Origin: Sporosarcina sp. FSL K6-3457 | Lineage (GTDB): Bacteria > Bacillota > Bacilli > Bacillales_A > Planococcaceae | DNA: 64,000 nt | Assembly: GCF_038007285.1 (NCBI RefSeq) | Contig: NZ_JBBOWX010000001.1 | Location: 1,629,501 to 1,693,500, forward strand | Reading direction: 5' to 3' | Shown: piece after piece, positions 16,622 through 25,077 of the stretch | How the letters are laid out: each line of letters opens with the position of its first letter | How positions within the stretch are numbered: the first letter of the stretch is position 1 | The notes under the pieces: generated by a model | Databases searched by the model: none | The model's input: only the letters and a program-made list of their open reading frames with translations | Told to the model about the DNA's origin: nothing | Made by a program: the position numbers and the translations under genes

Positions 16622-17605
16622 ATGAACAACGAAATCGTCGATATTACAATCATCGGGGGAGGACCAACAGGGCTTTTCTCTTCGTTTTACGCGGGAATGC
16701 GAGAAATGTCTGTCAAGATTATTGACAGCTTGCCACAGCTTGGTGGTCAACTCATTGAATTATATCCCGATAAATATATATATGATGTTGGTGGATTCCC
16801 GAAAGTTCTTGCGAAGGATTTCGTTGCGAATCTAGTAACACAAGCACATTATGCCAAGCCAGAAATTATTTTAGGAGAGACAGCACTATCGGTCACACGA
16901 GATGGCGATCATTTCATCCTACAAACAGATAAAGGCGTGCATTTGACACGTACGATTTTGCTGACAGCGGGAATTGGAGCGTTCCAACCTCGGAAAATTG
17001 GTTTGAAGGAAGAAGTCAACTTTGAAGGAACGACCTTGCATTACGGCATTAAAGATTTAACAATTTTCAAAGATCAAAACGTTGTCGTTTGTGGCGGGGG
17101 AGACTCAGCAGTCGATTGGTCACTTATGCTCGAGGATATCGCAGCAAGCGTTACACTTGTTCACCGTCGTGAACGCTTCACAGCGCATGAAACGAGCGTC
17201 AATCAGCTAATGGAATCAAAAGTAGTTGTCAAAACTTCACGTGCTGTCAAAGCGATTGAGGGCGAAGCAGGGGCTGTGAGTGGCGTTGTCCTAGCTGATA
17301 AAGAAGGAACAGAGGAACACCTAGCTATTGATCATCTGATCGTTAACTACGGTAATATCTCATCACTTGGACCGTTGAAAGAATGGGGCCTTGAGATGGA
17401 TCGCAACTCTATTTTGGTCAACACGCGTATGGAGACGAATATTGAAGGCATTTACGCAGCCGGTGATATTACGAACTATGATGGTAAGGTCAAGCTAATT
17501 GCTGTTGGACTAGGTGAGGCTCCGATTGCTGTCAACCATGCAAAATCGCATATCGATCCGAAAGCAAGAGTACAACCGCTGCATAGTACGAGCGTGTTTA
17601 GCTGA
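16622..17605 (+). CDS. Ferredoxin/flavodoxin-NADP(+) reductase, thioredoxin-reductase-like type
   Basis: A 327-residue flavoprotein with the FAD-binding GGGPTGLFSSFYAGMREM at the N-terminus, a second nucleotide-binding motif VVVCGGGDSAVDW near residue 160 and the C-terminal GIYAAGDITNYDGKVKLIAV. The redox-active CxxC of thioredoxin reductases is absent, marking the FNR2 group (YumC in Bacillus subtilis) that moves electrons between NADPH and ferredoxin or flavodoxin. The start is ATG 16622 behind AGGAG; a TTG two codons earlier is less likely. Confidence 0.92.
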   Translation: MNNEIVDITIIGGGPTGLFSSFYAGMREMSVKIIDSLPQLGGQLIELYPDKYIYDVGGFPKVLAKDFVANLVTQAHYAKPEIILGETALSVTRDGDHFILQTDKGVHLTRTILLTAGIGAFQPRKIGLKEEVNFEGTTLHYGIKDLTIFKDQNVVVCGGGDSAVDWSLMLEDIAASVTLVHRRERFTAHETSVNQLMESKVVVKTSRAVKAIEGEAGAVSGVVLADKEGTEEHLAIDHLIVNYGNISSLGPLKEWGLEMDRNSILVNTRMETNIEGIYAAGDITNYDGKVKLIAVGLGEAPIAVNHAKSHIDPKARVQPLHSTSVFS

Positions 17606-17617
17606 ATAGATGGAATG

Positions 17618-17644
17618 AAAAAAGCCGCATATGCGGCTTTTTTT
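17618..17644 (+). terminator. Terminator after the ferredoxin-NADP reductase gene
   Basis: AAAAAAGCCGCAT and ATGCGGCTTTTTT form a perfect, nearly loop-less hairpin with T tracts on both strands. Confidence 0.85.
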
Positions 17645-17646
17645 GT

Positions 17647-17757
17647 CTAGCTCCGGGCGCCAGATGCTCGGGTCATAAGCCAAACTAGCTATGCGGCAAA
17701 AAGCGCCGCGCCGCTAGTCCGTCTTATGCCTGTCGCATCTAAGCAGGCGCCCTCCGC
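17647..17757 (+). repeat. Family 2 dispersed repeat, copy 2 (diverged)
   Basis: Starts TCTAGCTCCGGGCGCCAGATG and contains CTCGGGTC as in copy 1. GGCGCC at both ends and GCGCC/GGCGC-type inner stems give a long hairpin. It ends GGCGCCCTCCGCATTTCG, almost against the DUF1648 gene stop. Confidence 0.65.
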
Positions 17758-17771
17758 ATTTCGTTATTATT

Positions 17772-18878
17772 TTACAATAGAAAAGTAATGACCAAAATGA
17801 GCACTAACGGACCAAATAAGATGACATAGCCAAGAGGCTGTCCAAAGTTGACGGTCCAACCTACACCAAATCTTTTTTCGACGAAAATGGATGGGTCATT
17901 TTTATTGACATAAATGGCGCCAAACTTCCAGTATTGGTCATCGTCAACATCTGTGACACCTAGTGTGGCTTCATCTTCAAATGCAACATCTATGCGTGAA
18001 CCACTTTGGCCGACTTTGAAGGCGTAGATGGCTGTCCCGATGAGGATAAATAATAGAAAACTGAGTGGCATAGCGAGCATAAGCGCAGTGTTACCAATTC
18101 CATCGTGAATCGTTGATAAGTGTAGAAAACTCATCAGAATTGTCGAAAGTACAGTTGTCATGAACAAAAACCAACTGCTATATTTTCGGAAGGATAGCTG
18201 TTGAACTTGGGAACTTTTACTTTTAGCGGCATTCAATTTAATGCCTGACCGTTTTATTAGCGCATTGAATCCAAGTAACATCCCTTGCATGATTAATTGA
18301 ATAAGTAGAAGGGCAATGACAGAAAATGGCGTTTTAGGGCTGAAAGCATCGGGTTGTCCATTGGGTCCCCAGTGCGTCGGAATCATATCAGGCATATTGC
18401 CGTATTGCGTTGCGGTATAGGCGATAAGACCAATTGTAATTACTATTGGTAAGGCATAGATAGACGTTGGAAGCATTTCATCTTTCGTACGGATGGCTAA
18501 GTCGACAATCCGTATTTGCTTCAAGTCAGTCCCCCAGTTATTAGTGCGTTTCAGCTGGGTTATTTTTGCATGGAAATATAAATACAGGGCCATGCCGAGA
18601 AAAAGGATGCCGAATTGAATCGCTAATCCTGTTAAGACAATTTGTTCTTCGGTAAGGGTGTTGCTGTTTGCCCAAATGGCAAAAACGAAGAGTGAGAGGA
18701 GGCCGATGCTACTGATGATGGTTGAATACATTTTTTTGTAGGATGCAACAACAGTATTATCCGTATAGCCTTCCGGAATAGTAACACCGAAAGCAATCGT
18801 CCGTTTAAGCAAAAATGGAATGGCGGACTCCATAACGACAATGAAGCCTAAAATAAGTAGCAAAATGGTAGTCGTCAT
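17772..18878 (-). CDS. DUF1648 (SdpI-like region) multi-pass membrane protein with DUF5808 tail
   Basis: A 368-residue protein with about eight hydrophobic helices. The central segment carries the DUF1648 signature MPDMIPTHWGPNGQPDAFSP. The C-terminal WKFGAIYVNKNDPSIFVEKR followed by a last membrane helix is typical of DUF5808. Related proteins include immunity/signal proteins such as SdpI, but no peptide toxin is visible here, so a role is not assigned. It begins 3 bases after the GntR regulator stop; its GGGGG ribosome site overlaps that gene's end, so the pair is coupled. Confidence 0.8.
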   Translation of the reverse strand: MTTTILLLILGFIVVMESAIPFLLKRTIAFGVTIPEGYTDNTVVASYKKMYSTIISSIGLLSLFVFAIWANSNTLTEEQIVLTGLAIQFGILFLGMALYLYFHAKITQLKRTNNWGTDLKQIRIVDLAIRTKDEMLPTSIYALPIVITIGLIAYTATQYGNMPDMIPTHWGPNGQPDAFSPKTPFSVIALLLIQLIMQGMLLGFNALIKRSGIKLNAAKSKSSQVQQLSFRKYSSWFLFMTTVLSTILMSFLHLSTIHDGIGNTALMLAMPLSFLLFILIGTAIYAFKVGQSGSRIDVAFEDEATLGVTDVDDDQYWKFGAIYVNKNDPSIFVEKRFGVGWTVNFGQPLGYVILFGPLVLILVITFLL

Positions 18879-18881
18879 TTT

Positions 18882-19265
18882 TTATTCCCCCTTGATGTCT
18901 TCAATAATAGATGATGCAAGTGCTACAAGATCCTCCTTCCCCATTCCAAGCACAATAGCTTCAGCAAGTATCGGTTTCAATTCCTCTAAAATTCTTTCGA
19001 GATGGCTGCTTCGTATGCCATCTTGGACAGGCGAATTAATAATCGCCCCCGATTTCGGGACAATTTCAATGATGCCTTTCTTCTCTAACGCATGATAGGC
19101 CTTGTTAACTGTATGCATATTCATACTTAAATCTGCCGCCAATGAGCGTACGGAAGGCAAGGCATCTCCGCCGGTAAGCTCCCTACGGGCAATCAGTTCA
19201 ATTAACTGATTAGCCAATTGTGTATAAATCGGAATATCCGAAGAAGGCTCTATTTGAATAAACAT
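18882..19265 (-). CDS. GntR-family (YtrA-subfamily) transcriptional regulator
   Basis: A 127-residue protein. A winged helix-turn-helix occupies residues about 8-75 (IYTQLANQLIELIARRELTG, LPSVRSLAADLSMNMHTVNK), followed by a short helical tail instead of a metabolite-binding domain, as in the YtrA subfamily. Such regulators usually control the adjacent membrane-protein or ABC-transporter gene, here the DUF1648 protein. ATG 19265 has GGGAGG upstream; the frame extends further without a ribosome site. Confidence 0.85.
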   Translation of the reverse strand: MFIQIEPSSDIPIYTQLANQLIELIARRELTGGDALPSVRSLAADLSMNMHTVNKAYHALEKKGIIEIVPKSGAIINSPVQDGIRSSHLERILEELKPILAEAIVLGMGKEDLVALASSIIEDIKGE

Positions 19266-19323
19266 GGTGATACCTCCCGACTGTTCTAGTTTTAGTATAA
19301 CAAATAATGGAGCATTCCTCAAG

Positions 19324-19357
19324 AAAAAAATCCCCTGAACAGTTACTGTCCAAGGGA
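19324..19357 (-). terminator. Terminator of the polysaccharide deacetylase gene
   Basis: Minus-strand TCCCTTGGACAGT and ACTGTTCAGGGGA pair, followed by a T run (plus AAAAAAA at 19324-19330). Confidence 0.8.
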
Positions 19358-19365
19358 TATTATCA

Positions 19366-20877
19366 TTATTCCATCTCTGAAACTGTCACAAAAACATAGC
19401 CTTCACTTTGTAAATAAGCAAGAACAGCATCAAGGCCATCAGCTGTTGCTTGGTGGATATCGTGCATGAGGATGATACTGCCATCCTTCGTCTTTTCCAT
19501 TACCTTCGCTAACAGTTGCTGTGGATCTCGGTGTTTCCAATCGAGTGTATCGACATCCCACAGGACGATAGGTAAGTCAGTTTGGCTACGTACCATTTGA
19601 TTTACCGCACCGTAAGGCGGTCTGAAAGCTGTTGCTTTCGTTCCGGTTACCGTTTCAATTATAGATGATGTCCGATTAATCTCGTCACGCACTTTTTCCA
19701 CATTTGCTTTTGTCAAATCTGGGTGATTCCATGTATGGCTGCCCAGTTCATGGCCTGCATCTTTTACATTTTTTGCGATATCAGGATAGTATTCAACACG
19801 GCTACCAAGCATGAAGAATGTTGCTTTTGCATCATATTTTTCTAATGTCTCAAGTATTTGTGTCGTTACCTTTGGGTCGGGTCCATCATCGAAGGTCAGT
19901 GCAACTTTTTTTACGCCAGTATTCTCCGGAGCATCAGGTATTGTTGTTCCCTCAGAATCTAGATCGTCGTTATCTGGCTTTTCATTAGTAATAGGTGGTT
20001 CGGTAGTTGCACCGTCATTAGAGTTTTCAATGACTTGATCATCGTCTTGTTCTTGATCAGGCGCTTGGATTTTGAGCTTGAATTCATCCGCCAGTAGGTC
20101 GTTGACATCTTCAAGGGCAATCGCGACAATTGGAGGTCCAACTGCTTTGGCGGCTAGTTTGTGTTCATCGAAATAAAAGATAATAGACTCATCCGTTAGG
20201 GCGAAATTAGTATAATTTCCCCAAGTTGGTTCTGTGTTTATATGGAGCTCTTCTTCATGGAAAAGAGAGTCTTTTAAAGCAACGTCAGTATACAGATAAT
20301 CTCTTACTAAGCTAGAAAGTGTTTCTAGTCGTTTCAAATCAAATTCGAAGATATCTTCAATGGAAATAATTTTTCCGGTTTCAGGATTTAAATGAAAGGA
20401 ACGGATTTCTGTTGAGCCGTTCATTCCGTCGATAGAACTAACATTGACAATAACAAATGAATAATTACCAGAGTGGTGGGACAGCGTTTCAAAAGAAATA
20501 TTCAATTCACCTTTTAAATCACTGGCTATTGCTCTATTTTTCTCTATTGCAGTTAAATAGCCTTGTTTTGCCTGCGAAATATAAGTGGAAATCGCGTCAT
20601 TGAACGTACTATGTAAACTTTGTGGATACTGAATAGCGAATGGAGAGTATGTATCATTTGAAGTCTCAGTATTAATTTTGATGCCTGGATAGCTGGAGTC
20701 GATTGTATCGATTACTACAGGAGTCGGGTCAGCAGCTTGTATTTTTGGGGGTGCGGCAGCTGTGTCTTTATTGTTTAGTGAAATTAAATAAATGGCTGCT
20801 ACGGTTAGTGTAATGATGGCTACAGAAAATGTAATGTCAATCCAAGTCGAACGGCGCTTACGATGTGTTTTTGTCAT
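19366..20877 (-). CDS. Membrane-anchored polysaccharide deacetylase (PdaC-like)
   Basis: A 503-residue protein with one N-terminal membrane anchor (about 14-32). A DUF4163/DUF3298-type region (about 60-265) comes next, then an acidic, Pro/Thr-rich linker (about 270-318) and a C-terminal NodB deacetylase domain. The NodB motifs are present: ALTFDDGPDP, the metal-binding HTWNH, and RPPYGA. This order matches PdaC, which removes acetyl groups from peptidoglycan N-acetylmuramic acid; the exact substrate here is inferred. The deacetylase faces the outside of the cell. It is monocistronic, divergent from trhO. Confidence 0.85.
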   Translation of the reverse strand: MTKTHRKRRSTWIDITFSVAIITLTVAAIYLISLNNKDTAAAPPKIQAADPTPVVIDTIDSSYPGIKINTETSNDTYSPFAIQYPQSLHSTFNDAISTYISQAKQGYLTAIEKNRAIASDLKGELNISFETLSHHSGNYSFVIVNVSSIDGMNGSTEIRSFHLNPETGKIISIEDIFEFDLKRLETLSSLVRDYLYTDVALKDSLFHEEELHINTEPTWGNYTNFALTDESIIFYFDEHKLAAKAVGPPIVAIALEDVNDLLADEFKLKIQAPDQEQDDDQVIENSNDGATTEPPITNEKPDNDDLDSEGTTIPDAPENTGVKKVALTFDDGPDPKVTTQILETLEKYDAKATFFMLGSRVEYYPDIAKNVKDAGHELGSHTWNHPDLTKANVEKVRDEINRTSSIIETVTGTKATAFRPPYGAVNQMVRSQTDLPIVLWDVDTLDWKHRDPQQLLAKVMEKTKDGSIILMHDIHQATADGLDAVLAYLQSEGYVFVTVSEME

Positions 20878-21204
20878 GCTGAGGGCTCCTTTATTGGTTG
20901 TAAAAAGTTAGACGGGTGAATCTAGTAGAAAGTTTCATGAAAAATATAGAAAGATGTCGAACGGTAGTGATAAACATATTCTATCAGTATACATGAAAGA
21001 CAGTACTAGACCAATGATAGATATGGATTTGGAAGACACTGACTGTTGGTCAATGGAAATCCCTTTTGCGATTTCTAGACTTATGGTACAATAGTATCGT
21101 TTCGTATTGTGCATATACGGGCATCTTTTGTATGTTTACACTTAATACCGATCCGGTTGTTGACTTATAACATGCAATTATAAAAAAACAAGGTGGTTGG
21201 AAAA
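20878..21204. other. Intergenic region between divergent pdaC-like gene and trhO
   Basis: About 330 bases without a gene. The extended -10 TATGGTACAAT (21082-21092), with TTGCGA (21066-21071) upstream at a 15-bp spacer, is a plausible trhO promoter. No hairpin, riboswitch or repeat of either family was recognised here. Confidence 0.45.
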
Positions 21205-22179
21205 TTGGAAAAAAGTACTTATCGGGTTCTTCTGTATTATAAATACGTACCTATCGAAGACCCAGAAACATTTGCAACTGAACATTTGAAGGCTTGTAAA
21301 GAAATTGGGCTAAAAGGTCGTATTTTAGTCGGTACTGAGGGCATCAATGGTACATGTTCTGGAACGATTGAACAGACGGACGCTTATATGGACCTACTGA
21401 AAAAGGATGAACGTTTTGCGGATATGGTTATCAAAATCGACGACACGGATCGACACGCCTTCAAGAAAATGCATGTACGCGCGCGTGAGGAAATTGTGAA
21501 CCTGAGCCTTGATGAAGATATCAATCCGAATGAGCTGACAGGTAAACGCTTGAGCCCTGAAGAGTGGTTCAAACAAATGCAAGAGGAAGATACCATCATC
21601 ATTGATGCACGCAATGATTATGAATTCGATTTAGGTCATTTCCGTGGCGCGGTTCGTCCGGATATTGAAAACTTCCGTGATTTACCGGAGTGGATTCGTG
21701 ACAACAAAGAGCAGTTTGAGGGGAAGAAAATCCTGACATATTGCACGGGTGGTATTCGTTGTGAGAAATTCTCAGGATGGCTTGTACGTGAAGGCTTCGA
21801 GGATGTATCTCAATTACACGGCGGAATTGCAACATACGGTAAAGATCCTGTAGCAAAAGGTCAGCTCTGGGACGGACAAATGTACGTCTTTGATGAGCGT
21901 ATTGCTGTTCCAATTAACCAAGTCGAGCAAGTCATTGTTGGACGTGATCATTTTGACGGGACGCCATGTGAACGTTACGTAAACTGTGCGAACCCAGAAT
22001 GTAATGCGAAAATCATTACTTCTGAAGAAAATGAGCACTTATATATGCGCAGTTGTTCAGATGCATGCCGTACGCATCCACGTAATCGTTATTTCGTGGA
22101 GCATAATATGACGGTTGAAGAGTATGACGAACGTCTTGAAGCTATTGAAAAGCGTAGAAACGCAACGACAGTATCTTAA
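21205..22179 (+). CDS. trhO: tRNA uridine(34) hydroxylase (rhodanese family)
   Basis: TrhO uses oxygen to hydroxylate the wobble uridine (5-hydroxyuridine), a step toward 5-methoxyuridine in Bacilli. The 324-residue protein has the N-terminal acylphosphatase-like region ([15 protein letters not shown]), a rhodanese domain with catalytic Cys in [10 protein letters not shown], and the C-terminal cysteine-rich tail [13 protein letters not shown] ... [13 protein letters not shown]. The start is TTG 21205 with AAGGTGG eight bases upstream; a GTG at 21193 falls inside that ribosome site. It is followed by a strong bidirectional terminator shared with rpoN. Confidence 0.93.
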   Translation: MEKSTYRVLLYYKYVPIEDPETFATEHLKACKEIGLKGRILVGTEGINGTCSGTIEQTDAYMDLLKKDERFADMVIKIDDTDRHAFKKMHVRAREEIVNLSLDEDINPNELTGKRLSPEEWFKQMQEEDTIIIDARNDYEFDLGHFRGAVRPDIENFRDLPEWIRDNKEQFEGKKILTYCTGGIRCEKFSGWLVREGFEDVSQLHGGIATYGKDPVAKGQLWDGQMYVFDERIAVPINQVEQVIVGRDHFDGTPCERYVNCANPECNAKIITSEENEHLYMRSCSDACRTHPRNRYFVEHNMTVEEYDERLEAIEKRRNATTVS

Positions 22180-22182
22180 TTG

Positions 22183-22227
22183 AAAAAGTCGCCTTAAACA
22201 GTCAAATGCTGTTTAAGGCGATTTTTT
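22183..22227. terminator. Bidirectional terminator between trhO and rpoN
   Basis: AAAAAGTCGCCTTAAACAG and CTGTTTAAGGCGATTTTTT form a 13-bp stem with T tracts on both strands. It reaches the rpoN stop codon. Confidence 0.9.
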
Positions 22228-23530
22228 ATACTTCAATTTCTTTGCGTCTACTAGAAGGCGGTATTCTTAGTTCTTCTCGATATTTACTAATTGTTCGTCT
22301 GGAAATCGTAATGCCTTCTTCCGTTTTAAAATAATCTGCTATTTTTTGATCGGAATAGGGTTTGAATTTATTTTCTTGTGCGACAAAGCTTTGTAGCAAT
22401 GCTTTGACATTTGATTGTGAAATACTATCTCCGTCAACGGTTGTAACTTTTGACGTAAATAGTATCCGAAGGTCAAAGGAGCCAAAAGGTGTCTGCATCA
22501 CTTTATTCATCGTTGCTCGGCTAACGGTCGATTCATGCATGTCTATTTCTTTAGCTACATCGCCAAGTGTTAGCGGTTTCAAAAAGGAGGACCCTTTTTT
22601 GAAAAAGTCATGTTGTTTTTCTAGTAGAACACCCATGATTTTAAGCATCGTATTGCGGCGTTGCTCAATGCTTGTCAACAGCCATTGGTAGCTTTTGTAA
22701 TAGTCATGAATATGTGTAGATAACTCATCTTTAGCATTCAAATGATGCGCATAGTCTTTATTCATCTGAATGGATGGCAAGAAACCGTCATTGATACGGA
22801 AGACTAATTCCTCATTTTTCAACTCTACGATCACATCAGGCGTCGTATATGTTGCTGAAAAATCGGAAATGAACGAACAAGGTCGCGGATTTAGTGTTTG
22901 GATGAAATCAAAGAGCTCTTTGACTTGTGCCAAGGAGATATTCAATGTAGTTGCAATATCGTTCCATTTACGATTGGCAACGAGCTCCAAATGATCTTTC
23001 ACTAAAAGCATTGCTAATTGTTCTTCTGGGTAATCATATTCGATTTGCAGTAGCAAGCATTCTTTTAAATTTCGCGCACCAATGCCGGTGGGACCTACAG
23101 CCTGTAGTAAGCGAATCCCATCGTTGATTTGTTGTTCATCGAATCTCATATAATCCAGGTCTTGAAATTGTAAGTAGCCATTATCATCCAAATTATAAAT
23201 GAGATAGTTCAGCAGTCTTTGTGTTTGCACGTCTGTAAATAACAGTTTGGCAAGTTCAAACAACTCATCTCTCATATTGGTATCATGACTTTCGTTGGCG
23301 TCTATCGACATATCAGAGGAACTAGGTGATTTGGTAGGTCGATTGAAGCGATCTTCATCAGCAAAATGATCGTCTTTTTCTTTCAGTTCAATTAAAGGAT
23401 TTTCCAGTTCTTGCTGTCTAATATATTGTTCTAATTCATAGGTAGAGTATTGTAGTAATTCAATGGCTTGTCTGAGCTCGAAAGTCATTTTTAAATGCAA
23501 TTCTTGCTTCTGATGAAGTGCTAGATCCAT
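22226..23530 (-). CDS. rpoN: RNA polymerase sigma-54 factor
   Basis: A 434-residue sigma-54 (SigL in Bacillus subtilis) that directs polymerase to -24/-12 promoters and needs an AAA+ activator. Visible parts are the Gln/Leu-rich region I (LHLKMTFELRQAIELLQYST), an acidic linker (about 55-90), the core-binding domain, the helix-turn-helix (LGDVAKEIDMHESTVSRA) and the RpoN box ISRRTISKYREELRIPPSSR at the end. The start is ATG 23530 behind AAGGAAGGG; 37 extra upstream codons lack a ribosome site. No sigma-54 activator or clear -24/-12 site was seen in the window. Confidence 0.95.
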   Translation of the reverse strand: MDLALHQKQELHLKMTFELRQAIELLQYSTYELEQYIRQQELENPLIELKEKDDHFADEDRFNRPTKSPSSSDMSIDANESHDTNMRDELFELAKLLFTDVQTQRLLNYLIYNLDDNGYLQFQDLDYMRFDEQQINDGIRLLQAVGPTGIGARNLKECLLLQIEYDYPEEQLAMLLVKDHLELVANRKWNDIATTLNISLAQVKELFDFIQTLNPRPCSFISDFSATYTTPDVIVELKNEELVFRINDGFLPSIQMNKDYAHHLNAKDELSTHIHDYYKSYQWLLTSIEQRRNTMLKIMGVLLEKQHDFFKKGSSFLKPLTLGDVAKEIDMHESTVSRATMNKVMQTPFGSFDLRILFTSKVTTVDGDSISQSNVKALLQSFVAQENKFKPYSDQKIADYFKTEEGITISRRTISKYREELRIPPSSRRKEIEV

Positions 23531-23689
23531 AAGATCCCTTCCTTTTAGTTCGAAATAAGTTGAATCTCTATATATTATAGCACTAAAAGGATTAGTTGGC
23601 GACGAGAAAAATGAATAGTCTGACAGGGTTGGTGTCATCACTGTTTACTATTTCATCTCTATAGCTTATTATGAATCCAAATCTTATTC

Positions 23690-23858
23690 ACAAACTTATG
23701 AAAGCGTATACAAGTTTGTGTGAGAGCATGGTGGAGTTTCCAAAACGCTTAGGCGTTCCGGCTGAATATGCGCCCTTGGCTATATTCAGCCGGAAAATAG
23801 TTATGTCAATGGAGAAGTCGTTCGTTTAGATGGTGGCATACGCATGTCACCACGTTAA
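23690..23858 (+). pseudogene. Remnant of a short-chain dehydrogenase (3-hydroxyacyl-CoA dehydrogenase type 2-like)
   Basis: From about 23690 one frame reads SLCESMVEFPKRLGVPAEYAPLA, ending near 23782. A second frame continues ENSYVNGEVVRLDGGIRMSPR and stops at 23856-23858. Together they match the C-terminal end of type 2 hydroxyacyl-CoA dehydrogenases (FPKRLG-x-P-x-EYA ... NGEVIRLDG-IRM). The two parts are joined by a frameshift with a possible small deletion inside an inverted repeat (CCGGCTGAATA/TATTCAGCCGG). The first 200 or so residues are missing. It lies 23 bases before a thiolase, where an intact SDR gene is common in such operons. Confidence 0.75.
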
Positions 23859-23881
23859 ACTAAGAAGGAGTGGGAGTAGTC

Positions 23882-25030
23882 ATGACAGAAGTAGTAATCG
23901 TAGAAGGGGTTCGTACAGCAGTAGGACGTAGAAAAGGGATGTTTTCAGACTATCGTCCAGATGAATTAGCGGCGGTTGTACTGGATGAGCTCGTACAGCG
24001 TGCTGAGGTTGCCAAGGAAGATGTCGAGGATGTCATTTTAGGTTGTGTCACACAAACGGGAGAACAAGCAAGTAATATTGCCAGAACGGCCCTACTCATT
24101 GCAGGTTTTCCGATTGAAGTGCCAGGTGTCACAATTGATCGACAATGTGGTTCTAGTCAACAAGCCGTCCATTTTGCGGCGCAAGCCATTGCTTCCGGTG
24201 ATATGGATATCGTCATTGCAGGCGGCGTCGAAAATATGACGCGCGTGCCGATGATGTCCAATATAGGTGCTGTCAAACCGAGTACCAAACTGACGGACAA
24301 ATACGAAATTATTAACCAAGGTTTATCGTCAGAACGTATGGTCAAACAATGGGGGCTGACACGTGAAGCATTGGATCGTTATTCAGTCGACAGCCATCTC
24401 AAGGCAATATCGGCGATTGAAAAAGGCTATTTCGAGGCGGAAATTGTCCCAGTTGATGTCGAGCAGGAAGATGGCACAATCACCCATTTTGCTGTCGATG
24501 AAGGGCCGCGACCTGGCACGACAATGGAAGTACTCGCTGACTTGAAAACAGTTTTTGATGAACAAGGTGTCATTACGGCAGGCAATGCGAGTCAAATCAG
24601 TGACGGCGCATCAGCGGTGTTGCTCATGTCACGTGACAAAGCAGACGCGCTTGGTTTGAAACCGAAAGCGCGCATCGTCGCTCGCAGTGTGACGGGTTCA
24701 GACCCAACACTTATGCTGACAGGGCCTATTGAAGCGACGAGGAAAGTATTGCAAAAAGCAGGGCTGACGATTGAAGATATCGACACGTACGAAGTGAACG
24801 AAGCCTTTGCACAAGTGCCACTTGCTTGGTTGCAAGACATTGGGGCAGACCCTGAAAAACTGAATCCAGACGGGGGAGCCATTGCACTTGGACATCCATT
24901 AGGCGCTACGGGAACGAAATTACTTGTGACGTTGATGAATCGATTGGAAAGAACGGGTGGCCGCTACGGCTTGTTGGCCATTTGCGAAGGCATGGGGATG
25001 GCTAACGCGACGATTATTGAACGATTGTGA
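23882..25030 (+). CDS. Acetyl-CoA C-acyltransferase (thiolase)
   Basis: Catalyses thiolytic cleavage of 3-ketoacyl-CoA, or the reverse condensation. The 382-residue protein has the nucleophilic cysteine in IDRQCGSSQQAVHFAAQAI (near residue 87), NEAFAQ, the histidine in GGAIALGHPLGATG (near 340) and the second cysteine in CEGMGMANATI (near 372). The start is ATG 23882 with GGAGTGGGAG upstream. Located between a decayed SDR gene and an acyl-CoA dehydrogenase, it probably belongs to a fatty-acid or branched-acid oxidation operon. Confidence 0.93.
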   Translation: MTEVVIVEGVRTAVGRRKGMFSDYRPDELAAVVLDELVQRAEVAKEDVEDVILGCVTQTGEQASNIARTALLIAGFPIEVPGVTIDRQCGSSQQAVHFAAQAIASGDMDIVIAGGVENMTRVPMMSNIGAVKPSTKLTDKYEIINQGLSSERMVKQWGLTREALDRYSVDSHLKAISAIEKGYFEAEIVPVDVEQEDGTITHFAVDEGPRPGTTMEVLADLKTVFDEQGVITAGNASQISDGASAVLLMSRDKADALGLKPKARIVARSVTGSDPTLMLTGPIEATRKVLQKAGLTIEDIDTYEVNEAFAQVPLAWLQDIGADPEKLNPDGGAIALGHPLGATGTKLLVTLMNRLERTGGRYGLLAICEGMGMANATIIERL

Positions 25031-25077
25031 TCCGACATATTATAAGTAGCGAGCTGTAAGAGAAAGGGGAGGTAGTG

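Noticed and set aside
23820..23850. Possible sigma-54 (-24/-12) promoter before the thiolase
   Set aside because: TGGCAT is present but the TTGC element at proper spacing is missing, and the bases code for the SDR remnant.
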